From: Desulfosoma sp.
Lineage (GTDB): Bacteria; Desulfobacterota; Syntrophobacteria; Syntrophobacterales; DSM-9756
Assembly: GCA_037481875.1 (NCBI GenBank)
Contig: JBBFKY010000013.1
Coordinates: forward strand, 1-64,000
Direction: 5' to 3'
Length of the DNA stretch: 64,000 nt
The position numbers were made by a program, and so were the translations under genes. Below the pieces are notes generated by a model. That model was not told the origin of the DNA. It did not search any database and saw only the letters and a program-made list of their open reading frames with translations. This document shows, one piece after another, positions 36,334 through 44,589 of the stretch (its first letter is position 1; the number at the start of each line of letters is the position of its first letter).

Positions 36334-37434
36334 GACATGTCGACGCACCAGGGAAAAGAAAGATCCTGATTGGGTGGGAGGGACGAAGTTACGCCGCGGT
36401 TAACACAAATTGACAAAATTCTGTTGTGACAAAGTGCTGTTTCCGGTCGAAGTGGCCCGAGGGATTGGATGATGTGGTTCAGCCACGAGTACCGCCGGCC
36501 TGGGTTTGGCATTTCCGACGACCTGGCAAAATTGGCCGAGGGCGACGGTAACGGCGGAGCGGCAGCCGACCGGCAGGTGGTACAAAAGCATGGCACTCGT
36601 GGGCCGCTACGTAGGCTTGCATTAGATATCAATTCTTTGTGCCGACCGATTGTCAGGGAAATTGATTTTGACACCGCTTTCGGCAACTCAGGACCGACAT
36701 ACTCTTTGATAACCCGTTTATATGAAAACTTTTCGGTTAACGGCGGGACAAAGAAAACGTTTATGAAGAAGGTTGCACATGGGGAGCCAAAATGCAATCC
36801 GCTGATTTTAGCGGTTCTTGTTTCGCGCAAGACCCCGTGGAATGATCCCCTCGGGGTCTCGTCGTTTCACGCGTGTCCACCAAGACTTACCCCCGCCCGC
36901 CTGCACATTTACCCGGATTCTCCTTTTCGAAGCCCGTAGTCTGCGGACCGGGTGCGACTCTGGGTGTTGCGGGCGCTCACCGAAAATGCCCTCTTCGAAT
37001 TGTTCCGTTCTCAGTTTTTCAAATTGCGTTGCCTAACCCAATTTTGTCACAAATTAACTGAAAAAACCCAGATTGACCGACTCTGGTCCTCTCAGTCGAT
37101 GAAAACACCTTTTTAGGAGGGTCAAAATTTTAATATACGTGGCGCTGCACATCCACCGTCATTGAAAGGATCTTCGGCGGATCGACCAGGTTTTTTGTCA
37201 CGTCGTTTTCACGGCTCGTGTGTTTCAGGGCAAGTAAAGGAGCACGCCGAGGGTGTTACCCAGACCTTGGTCGGGCATGATGGAAAGGCTTGACGGAAGA
37301 GGGCGTAGGGCCAACCCTGCTGAGGGTGTCAGACAGACCTTGGTCGGGCGTGATGGAAGGGGCCGGTGGGGGCTGCAGGGCGGGATGGTCTGGTGCGGCT
37401 GGAATGGCTTTGGCCGCCCTGCAGTGCGGAAAGA
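36334..37434. other. Accessory non-coding region with short inverted and tandem repeats
   Basis: About 1.1 kb without a supported gene. Frames on both strands at about 36330-36940 lack family similarity and ribosome sites. The 10-base sequence TGACAAAATT (36411-36420) is inverted at 37040-37049. Farther right, a unit of about 40 bases starting GAGGGTGT occurs at 37249 and, 73 bases on, at 37322. Confidence 0.5.
37373..37424 (-). terminator. Long-loop hairpin after metG
   Basis: An 11-bp perfect inverted repeat (CTGCAGGGCGG, 37373-37383, with CCGCCCTGCAG, 37414-37424) lies 11 bases past the metG stop with a 30-base loop. There is no T-tract, so it may be a message-stabilising structure rather than an intrinsic terminator. 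Confidence 0.35.
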
Positions 37435-39387
37435 TCACGAAACTTTGGAACCCGGCACAGTGGGAGCGTCCGTGGTGATGAGGCGAAGACCTTGCGGGTC
37501 ATGGGCGGCCAGAATCATGCCTTGGGATTCGACGCCCATGAGGCGTACCGGTTTAAGGTTGGCTACCAGAATGACGGTTTTGCCCACGAGATCTTCTGGG
37601 GCGTAATGTTCTCCGATTCCGGCAACAACCTGCCGTTTTTCCCCGAGATCCACCGTAAGCTGCACAAGCTTTTTGGATTTTGCCACCCGTTGAGCCGCCA
37701 CCACCGTGCCCACTCGTAAATCCAATCTCTGAAATTCCTCAATACCGATGAGACCGTCTTGAGCTTCGGTTCGGCTCAGAGAAGTGTCCTTTTTTGCCGA
37801 AGCCGTCTCGGGTTTCTTAGGCGGGGCTTCCTCGCGGGCAGCCGATTTTTTCGTATCTACCCGAGGGAATAGGGCTTCCCCTTTTTCCACGGCTGTTCCT
37901 TCCACCAGGCTTCCCCATACGGCTTCACGGTCCAGACGCACTTCCAGAGCCTTGCGTGCTATCCCAAGCCGGGAAAGCATTTTTTCAGCGGTTTCGGGCA
38001 TAAAGGGGGTGATAAGCACAGCCACGGTCTTGTTCACTTCCAACAAGGTGCGTATCACCCTTTGCAGGCGACCGCGACGGGAAGCCTCTTTGGCAAGATC
38101 CCAAGGGGCTGTGCGATCGATGTATTTGTTGGCCGCATTAATAACTTCCCAGACGGCCATCAGGGCTTTATGGAAGGCCAGTTGCGGTATTTCCTGTCGA
38201 TAGACATCTATGGTTTGTTCCAAGAGATGTCTCAGTTCCGTATCCTCGGGTTCTTCCGGATCTCCCCACGGCGGCACCGACCCCGCGAAATATCGAGCGG
38301 TCATGGCCAAAGTGCGGCTGAACAGATTGCCCAAATCGTTGGCCAGATCCGCATTGAGACGCTGCACAAGGGCTTCCTCACTGAAATTGGCGTCAAGCCC
38401 AAAAACCATTTCACGAAGCAGAAAATACCGAAAGGCATCCAGGCCGTAGGTGGGAGCCAGATCCAAGGGACGCACCACCGTGCCGCGACTCTTGCTCATT
38501 TTGCCTTCATTGATTTTCCAATACCCATGCACATTGAGATGCCGGTACGGTGCAATGCCGGCGGCTTTGAGCATGGTAGGCCAAAAGATGCCGTGGGGTT
38601 TCAGAATATCCTTGGCAATGAGGTGTTGGGCGACAGGCCAAAATTTCTGAAACAGTTCTCCATTCGGGTAGCCCAGACCGGACACGTAGTTGATCAGGGC
38701 ATCAAACCATACATAGGTCACGAACCGTTCATCAAAAGGCAGAGGGATACCCCAGCTCAGCCGTTCCCGAGGCCGTGAAATACAGAGGTCTTCCAAAGGT
38801 TCCCGCAGAAAAGCCAAAACCTCGTTCTTGTAACGTTCCGGCCGAATAAAATCCGGGTTTTTTTCGATATGATCAATAAGCCAATCCTGATAGGCGCTCA
38901 TGCGAAAAAAATAGTTGGCTTCTTCCCGTTCCACGGGTTCTTTGTCATGATCAGGGCATTTGCCGTTCACCATTTCCCGTTCCGTGATGAAACGTTCGCA
39001 ACCCACGCAGTAGAGTCCTCGATAGGTATCGAAATAAATGTCCCCCTTGTCGTAAACCTTTTGAAGAATGTCTTGCACCGCGCGCACATGGCGAGCTTCG
39101 GTGGTGCGTATAAAATCGTTGTGGCTGATGTTCAGTTTTGGCCAGGTTTCTCGAAACAAGGCGCTGATGCGGTCCGCATAGCTTTTGGGATCGGTTCCCG
39201 CGGCTTCGGCCGCCTGCACGATTTTGTCTCCGTGTTCGTCAGTTCCCGTGAGGAAATAGGTTTCATAACCCATGAGGCGATAAAACCGGTTCAATACATC
39301 GGCCACAATGGTTGTGTACGCATGACCGATATGGGGTTCCGCATTGACATAATAGATGGGCGTCGTGATGTAGAAGCGTTGTTCCAT
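37435..39387 (-). CDS. metG: Methionyl-tRNA synthetase
   Basis: A 650-residue class I aminoacyl-tRNA synthetase that charges tRNA-Met. The HIGH motif (EPHIGHAYTTI, about 18-28), KMSKSRGTVV (about 295) and a knuckle with CVGCERF...KCPDHD are visible. The C-terminal 110 residues (FQRLDLRVGTVVAAQRVAKSKKLVQLTVDLG, with a linker break) form the tRNA-binding EMAP/Trbp111 domain, which makes the enzyme a dimer. It begins 3 bases after ricT and is the last gene of the operon. Confidence 0.95.
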   Translation of the reverse strand: MEQRFYITTPIYYVNAEPHIGHAYTTIVADVLNRFYRLMGYETYFLTGTDEHGDKIVQAAEAAGTDPKSYADRISALFRETWPKLNISHNDFIRTTEARHVRAVQDILQKVYDKGDIYFDTYRGLYCVGCERFITEREMVNGKCPDHDKEPVEREEANYFFRMSAYQDWLIDHIEKNPDFIRPERYKNEVLAFLREPLEDLCISRPRERLSWGIPLPFDERFVTYVWFDALINYVSGLGYPNGELFQKFWPVAQHLIAKDILKPHGIFWPTMLKAAGIAPYRHLNVHGYWKINEGKMSKSRGTVVRPLDLAPTYGLDAFRYFLLREMVFGLDANFSEEALVQRLNADLANDLGNLFSRTLAMTARYFAGSVPPWGDPEEPEDTELRHLLEQTIDVYRQEIPQLAFHKALMAVWEVINAANKYIDRTAPWDLAKEASRRGRLQRVIRTLLEVNKTVAVLITPFMPETAEKMLSRLGIARKALEVRLDREAVWGSLVEGTAVEKGEALFPRVDTKKSAAREEAPPKKPETASAKKDTSLSRTEAQDGLIGIEEFQRLDLRVGTVVAAQRVAKSKKLVQLTVDLGEKRQVVAGIGEHYAPEDLVGKTVILVANLKPVRLMGVESQGMILAAHDPQGLRLITTDAPTVPGSKVS

Positions 39388-39390
39388 GCT

Positions 39391-40341
39391 TTATCTTCCT
39401 TCTTCGTCGTCATCATCATGGTCGTCGTCTTCGTCGTCGGCATTGTGGTCGGGATCCAAGACGGTTTTTTTCAAGGAGTCCTGATTCGCGGGAGAAGCCG
39501 ACAGAGCCTCACGGCGGCACGGCGGCAGGCTTGAGGAGACCTCCGGCAAAGGTCCATAGGAAATTTCCACTTCCTCACCGCTTTCCAAAAGCACGGTGAT
39601 GGTGCGATCCATAACATTTTGACGAATCACCTTGCCGCGACCTTTAGGGGTGTCCACTTTCTTGCCCAATTTGGGCATGCCTTGCTTGTATTCCCGATAC
39701 ACATCGTATTCGTACTGAAGGCAACACATGAGCCGCCCGCAGGCGCCGGAAATCTTGCCGGGATTGAGACTCAAGTTTTGTTCCTTAGCCATTTTGATGG
39801 AAACAGGATGAAAGGAACGCAGAAAGGTGGCACAGCACAAAGGCCTTCCACAGGTTCCCAATCCTCCCACCATCTTGGCCTGATTACGGACACCGATTTG
39901 TCTAAGTTCCACTCGAGTGCGATAACGGCGCACCAGATCTTTCACCAGCTCTCGAAAATCCACACGGGTTTCCGCCGTAAAATAAAAGATGATTTTGGAT
40001 CGATCAAAAAAGCATTCCACATCCACAAGGTTCATGGGTAGGTTCAATGCCTGAATGCGTTCCAAGCAAAACCTTTCCGCTTCTTCTTCAAAGCGCATGT
40101 TATCGAAGTGTTTTTCGATCTCTTCCGGATTGGCGGGTCGTTCTATCGTTTTAATGTCCTTGGGATGCACGTCGAGATTTCTCTTGCACGGCCCTTCCAC
40201 AACTTCTCCCAAGCCCATACCCTGCTCGGTATGAACGATTACGTAATCACCTTTGCGAACATCCCAATTTCCGGGATCAAAGTGATAGACCTTTCCTCCC
40301 TCTCGGAAACGGATACCGATAACCTTTTCCACTTTGTCCAT
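39391..40341 (-). CDS. ricT: PSP1/RicT-family protein
   Basis: A 316-residue PSP1-domain protein (YaaT/RicT family). The conserved cysteine clusters CGRPLCCATFL and CGRLMCCLQYEYDVY are present; in Bacillus RicT, cysteines of this kind bind [4Fe-4S] clusters in the RicAFT complex that modulates RNase Y. The C-terminus is a highly acidic tail (DPDHNADDEDDDHDDDDEEG). It sits between holB and metG as in many bacteria. The ATG at 40341 is preferred (AAAGGA 8 bases upstream) and lies 65 bases inside the end of holB. Confidence 0.88.
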   Translation of the reverse strand: MDKVEKVIGIRFREGGKVYHFDPGNWDVRKGDYVIVHTEQGMGLGEVVEGPCKRNLDVHPKDIKTIERPANPEEIEKHFDNMRFEEEAERFCLERIQALNLPMNLVDVECFFDRSKIIFYFTAETRVDFRELVKDLVRRYRTRVELRQIGVRNQAKMVGGLGTCGRPLCCATFLRSFHPVSIKMAKEQNLSLNPGKISGACGRLMCCLQYEYDVYREYKQGMPKLGKKVDTPKGRGKVIRQNVMDRTITVLLESGEEVEISYGPLPEVSSSLPPCRREALSASPANQDSLKKTVLDPDHNADDEDDDHDDDDEEGR

Positions 40342-41347
40342 ACACCACATCCTTTATCTTCAGACACACGGCTTCCAGCAGAAGCTGTTTGGCCGCGTGT
40401 GCCTTAAGGTGCTGCAGAGCGGTTTCTAGCACTTCAAGCACATGCACCAGACTTTCCACCCGTGAATGCTTCCATGGAGCTCGAGCCACGGGGGCGGCTT
40501 CGGTGCACGTAGTGTTTGCGGACGACTTCAGGTGAGTCACCAAAACCTCACGCACGGCGAACTTAATACATTCCAAGTCTTGTTCCAAGTTTTCCGTTTC
40601 TTTAGCCCATTGGGCCACATCCTGAAAAAAGTCGATCATAGGGCTTTGAAGAATTTTTTCCAGCCGCTCCATCACACTTTCCATGCGTTCCAAAAGCTTT
40701 TCCTGAGCCCATGCGCGGGCTTTTTCCAAACTTCCGAAGCTCAGGTGCGCAAGGCGAAGGGCGGTTTCTTCATCCAGGGACATTTCATCTCGAAGCGTTT
40801 CGGCCACGCTTTGAGGATCCAAAGGACGGCATCGTAGGTGGCAACAACGCGAGACGATGGTCGGCATCAGGTTGTAGGGTTCCGGCGCCAACAACAGAAA
40901 AACGTTGGATGCCGGAGGTTCTTCCAGGATTTTGAGCAAGGCGTTGGCGGCTTCCTCGGTAAGGTCCTGACAATCCTCAAGGATGATCACCCGTCTTCGG
41001 CCTTCATAGGGATGGACACGGCATCTTTCCTTGAGGCTTCGAATTTGAGCCAGTTTAATGGCGGATCCGTCCTTGGAAATGACCATGACGTCAGGATGCA
41101 CACCTCGGACAATCTTGCTGCAGGACACACAACGCCCACAGGCCATGATCGGTGACGACTCGTTTTGGGAAAGCTCCATTTTTTCCGAGCAGTTCAAGGC
41201 TTTGGCGACTTCCAAGGCCAGAGCCTTTTTGCCGACTCCGGGCATACCGGTAAAGAGCAGGGCATGAGGAAGTTTGCCCTTCCGAATCATACGCAAGAGC
41301 ACATGTTGTGCCTGAGGTTGTCCTGTAAAGACTTGATGCAAGGACAT
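40277..41347 (-). CDS. holB: DNA polymerase III delta' subunit
   Basis: A 356-residue AAA+ clamp-loader subunit. The P-loop-like GMPGVGKKALALEVA, a zinc knuckle (CGRCVSCSKIVRG), the DEAD-box equivalent IILEDCQDLTEEAANALLKILEEPP and the SRC motif (IVSRCCHLRC) are visible. It follows tmk after 3 bases, the classical tmk-holB arrangement. The last 20 codons overlap ricT in another frame. Confidence 0.9.
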   Translation of the reverse strand: MSLHQVFTGQPQAQHVLLRMIRKGKLPHALLFTGMPGVGKKALALEVAKALNCSEKMELSQNESSPIMACGRCVSCSKIVRGVHPDVMVISKDGSAIKLAQIRSLKERCRVHPYEGRRRVIILEDCQDLTEEAANALLKILEEPPASNVFLLLAPEPYNLMPTIVSRCCHLRCRPLDPQSVAETLRDEMSLDEETALRLAHLSFGSLEKARAWAQEKLLERMESVMERLEKILQSPMIDFFQDVAQWAKETENLEQDLECIKFAVREVLVTHLKSSANTTCTEAAPVARAPWKHSRVESLVHVLEVLETALQHLKAHAAKQLLLEAVCLKIKDVVYGQSGKGYRYPFPRGRKGLSL

Positions 41348-41350
41348 GGG

Positions 41351-42025
41351 TCATTTCCTACTTCGGAAGTCTTCCTCGACTTTGGGCCGTGTGGCCTCGA
41401 GAGCCGTCATCACATCCTCGATCACTTTCGGTAAATCCTGTGCGGCATCGATCACAATAAAGCGCTTTGGATCTCGACGGGCCAGGTCCAGATACCCATG
41501 ACGTACCTTTTCCAGAAACGTCAGACCTTCTTGTTCCATTCGGTCTCGCGTCACCGAACGCTGTGACAAACGCCGCCAGGCGACGGTTACCTCACAGTCC
41601 AAAAGCACAGTGATGTCCGGAAACAAAGAGCCGAGCACCACTTTCTGAAGATCTTGCACACGTTCGGCTCCCAGACCTCGACCCCAACCCTGGTAGGCTA
41701 CGGTTGCGTCCCGAAAACGATCGGCGAGAATCCAGACACCCTGTTCCAAACAGGGGACGATGGTTTCGAATACGTGTTGCGCCTGACTAGCTGCATAAAG
41801 ACAGGTTTCCGCCCATGGAGCTATGGGGGAAAGCCGAGGTTCCAAAAGAAGATTACGGATTCTTTCGCCCAACCTTGTGCCGCCCGGTTCACGAATCACC
41901 CGTACCTTGTGGCCCAAGCCTTCGATCCAGCGGCGGACATGATCCAAAATCGTGCTTTTACCCGAACCGTCAATGCCTTCCACACTGAGAAAAACGCCGC
42001 GCACAAAAGGTTCATGCGTCCTCAT
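41351..42025 (-). CDS. tmk: Thymidylate kinase
   Basis: A 224-residue dTMP kinase that makes dTDP. P-loop EGIDGSGKST, the DR(Y/F) motif (ADRFRDATVAYQGWGRGL) and the REPGGTRLGERIR loop match the family. The start at 42025 has AAAAGG 9 bases upstream and overlaps the end of the preceding gene by 14 bases; the frame is open to 42094. Cytoplasmic, dTTP synthesis. Confidence 0.93.
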   Translation of the reverse strand: MRTHEPFVRGVFLSVEGIDGSGKSTILDHVRRWIEGLGHKVRVIREPGGTRLGERIRNLLLEPRLSPIAPWAETCLYAASQAQHVFETIVPCLEQGVWILADRFRDATVAYQGWGRGLGAERVQDLQKVVLGSLFPDITVLLDCEVTVAWRRLSQRSVTRDRMEQEGLTFLEKVRHGYLDLARRDPKRFIVIDAAQDLPKVIEDVMTALEATRPKVEEDFRSRK

Positions 42026-43115
42026 GGCTTGAACCTTTTCGAGCAGCTTCCGGCCACAATGGCAGCTGAAAGGATTCTCGAACGGTACCGTCACGGGAAA
42101 GTGCCGAAGAAGCTTCTACAGGGGGCGACTCATTACGATAGCCTCGATAAAAATATCTGCCATAAAGCGACTGATAAGCCGTCCATGCCGATTCGGGATC
42201 CTCATTCTTGGACAAAATATCGTCCAGGCTGTTCATGCGAGCGTCCAGATCATCGGCAAGGTGCAAAGCCAAAGCTTCTCGAGTCATGGGCTTCTGAACA
42301 GCGCCGTATTCCGTTTCCCCATGATGGCTTAGAATCAAATGCTTCAGAAGCATACCGGTTTCGGGAGGAAAATCCTTGCACAAAGCCAGTTTGCTGTTGA
42401 GGATTTCCACTCCCAAAACCATATGACCTACCAATCGCCCTTCGTCCGAATAGTCGATTACCAGGTCATAAGTGTATTCTTGAACTTTGCCGATGTCGTG
42501 AAGAAAGGCTCCCATGAGCAGCAGTTCTCGGTCCAAGGACGTATACTGATCGGCGATGACCGTCGTCAGGCGCATGACCCCTACGGTGTGTTCCAGAAGA
42601 CCGCCGAGATAAGCGTGATGGACGGATTTGGCTCCCGGAGCTTTTCGAAAACGTTGCATGAGGGTTTTGTCTGAGCACAAAAACTTGGCCAGGGTTCGTA
42701 GCGGCTTTTGGGTCAGCTTTTGAAGCATGCCTTGAAGCTCATTCCACAATTGGTTTATGTCCCTGGGGCACACGGGAAGAAAATCCCCTGGATTCACCTT
42801 TGCCATGGGCACCGGCTCAAAACTATGCACATGAATCTGGATTTCATCGCGAAACAGTTCACTGCGCCCTTGAACTTGAAACACCTTGTGCCCGGCCATA
42901 GCTTGGGACGCTTCCTCGGCGTTTTCCCATAGCCGAGCCGTGAGGCTCCCGGTTTTATCCCGAAGCTTCAGCGTGAGAAAAGGCTTGCCGTTTTTGGTGG
43001 TGCGCAGTTGTTTTTCGTCCACCACAAAAACGCCGGTCACCTCTTGGTTCGGCCCAATATCGGAAATACGGTGCATTATCGAATCTTTCTTGGAACGAGA
43101 AGCTTCATCGTTCAT
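42012..43115 (-). CDS. OB-fold/HD-domain nuclease (YhaM/CBF1-like)
   Basis: A 367-residue protein with an N-terminal OB-fold (about 20-110: VTGVFVVDEKQLRTTKNGKPFLTLKL, broken by loops) and an HD metal-dependent domain (HTVGVMRL, GAFLHDIGKVQEY, then H-HHGE). This architecture matches YhaM-type 3'-5' exoribonucleases. It heads the operon yhaM-like, tmk, holB, ricT, metG, all within 14-base overlaps or 3-base gaps apart from the 65-base holB/ricT overlap. Confidence 0.88.
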   Translation of the reverse strand: MNDEASRSKKDSIMHRISDIGPNQEVTGVFVVDEKQLRTTKNGKPFLTLKLRDKTGSLTARLWENAEEASQAMAGHKVFQVQGRSELFRDEIQIHVHSFEPVPMAKVNPGDFLPVCPRDINQLWNELQGMLQKLTQKPLRTLAKFLCSDKTLMQRFRKAPGAKSVHHAYLGGLLEHTVGVMRLTTVIADQYTSLDRELLLMGAFLHDIGKVQEYTYDLVIDYSDEGRLVGHMVLGVEILNSKLALCKDFPPETGMLLKHLILSHHGETEYGAVQKPMTREALALHLADDLDARMNSLDDILSKNEDPESAWTAYQSLYGRYFYRGYRNESPPVEASSALSRDGTVRESFQLPLWPEAARKGSSHEDA

Positions 43116-43593
43116 AAACCTGCTGCCTTTTTGTGCGGAGGATGTCTATTGAGCCTGAAAGACGATGGGAACCCGGGTTTTTTCCTAGGAGAGTGGGCGT
43201 TCCGCCCGCATGATGAGCGGGCCGAAGGTCTGCACTCCCAAGAAAAGGATCACCATCCTTTATTGCTGGAGCAGCCCCTAGAGGCTCCCCGAGAACCGGC
43301 AAGAGCAAGGTCTCTTGCCGGTTTAAAGTAGGGGAGAAGGCGGCGCCTCGCCCCTACAAGCGTGAAACCATGTCTTTTTCTGAAAGAGCCGGTCTCCGGC
43401 CCGCCTTGTGTTCCGACGGGACACCCTCGCTGCCAGGGAAAGATTCGTTCCAGGACTGGATCCCAGCAACGTCCAAAAGATACTACAGGAACAGCATGTT
43501 TTTTCAAAGGTGTTGTCATCACCTCGAGGATCATCACTTGTCAGAGAAGCCTAAAGGCCCTAGGATGACCCGAAAACCAAGAGGGAGAGGACC
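43116..43593. repeat. Divergent gap rich in palindromes
   Basis: About 480 bases between divergent operons. It contains TAGGAGAGTGGGCGTTCCGC (about 43187, the same repeat as near 24139), a perfect 12-bp hairpin (AACCGGCAAGAG, 43294-43305, with CTCTTGCCGGTT, 43312-43323) and a family C palindrome GTAGGGG...CCCCTAC (43328-43357). No promoter was firm. Confidence 0.6.
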
Positions 43594-44568
43594 GTGGAAG
43601 CCATCGCTCAACTAGGATCGCTTTTGGGGCTTTCTTTTATTTGTGGGATCAATCTTTATGCCACGGTGGCGGTGGTGGGCCTCTGCCTCAAGCACGGACT
43701 TGTCCACGGCCTGCCTTCGGAACTGTCTGTATTGGCCGACGATGCGGTTATCTTTGTGGCTCTCCTTCTTTATTTCGTGGAATTTGTTATAGACAAGATT
43801 CCGGGTATGGACACCCTATGGGATACACTGCACACCATCATCCGTCCTTTAGGTGGAGCGTTGCTGGCTGTTCTGCAAGTGGGCGAAGGTTCACAGGCTT
43901 TGGAAGTCATCGCTTTTATGATTGGTGCGAGCCTGGCTTCAGTAGCTCATATGACCAAGGCTGGCACTCGACTTTTGGTGCAGGTGAGCCCGGAACCCTT
44001 TTCCAACATGGTGATCAGCCTCGGTGAAGATCTTTTGACCATCGGCTATGCTTACTTATCTTTGGCCTATCCACGATTGACCTTTTTTTTGACCGTTGTT
44101 CTGGTGGCGGGAGTCCTTTTGGTGCTTCCCCTCTTGTTTCGAGCTGTTTTGATGGCTGTGCGGGGTCTGGGTCATCGTCTCGGATCGGTTTTGGGTATGG
44201 TCTCCTTGAGCTATGGACCGAGAAAACTTCCGCCTTGGGTCCAGATGGCTTTTGAAGGAGTCCGCGAAGACGGTGAAGAGATTCTTTGGGCGGGAAAAGC
44301 TTATGCCTTGCGGCTTCCAGGAGTGCCCCGCTATGCGTCCATGCATCTTGTGCTTTCGAATAAAGCGGCCACCTTTTTCTACCGAAAATTTTTCCGAGAA
44401 CGGCATCTGAGGCTGCTCAGGGAAAATGGGACTCGAACCAGCCTGGCTTTAGGAAAACTTTTCGGTGTCTACCTCTTTCTTTCCGCCGGAAACTCCTGGA
44501 CCATGGCCGTGTACCGATCCCTTGTCGAGACTCTTCCTTCCCAATGGTGGAACGCCAAAAACCCATAG
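43594..44568 (+). CDS. DUF4126-family membrane protein
   Basis: A 324-residue integral membrane protein. Residues 1-190 match the DUF4126 pattern: SLLGLSFICGINLYATVAVVGL, VEFVIDKIPGMDTLWDTLHT, a Gly/Ala-rich helix with SLASVAHMTKAGTRLLVQ and the NMVISLGEDL segment, with about five helices. The C-terminal 130 residues are soluble and basic, with no family I recognise. Starts at GTG after GAGAGGACC. It is followed after 21 bases by the first of two large GTPases, suggesting a joint membrane function. Confidence 0.8.
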   Translation: MEAIAQLGSLLGLSFICGINLYATVAVVGLCLKHGLVHGLPSELSVLADDAVIFVALLLYFVEFVIDKIPGMDTLWDTLHTIIRPLGGALLAVLQVGEGSQALEVIAFMIGASLASVAHMTKAGTRLLVQVSPEPFSNMVISLGEDLLTIGYAYLSLAYPRLTFFLTVVLVAGVLLVLPLLFRAVLMAVRGLGHRLGSVLGMVSLSYGPRKLPPWVQMAFEGVREDGEEILWAGKAYALRLPGVPRYASMHLVLSNKAATFFYRKFFRERHLRLLRENGTRTSLALGKLFGVYLFLSAGNSWTMAVYRSLVETLPSQWWNAKNP

Positions 44569-44589
44569 AACTTAAGACCTTCTAAAGAC

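Noticed and set aside
36327-36939. Overlapping ORFs on both strands in the accessory patch
   Set aside because: No recognisable motif, no ribosome site and low-complexity translations on either strand.
43294-43323. 12-bp hairpin as an intrinsic terminator
   Set aside because: No T-tract on either strand, and it lies between divergent operons.
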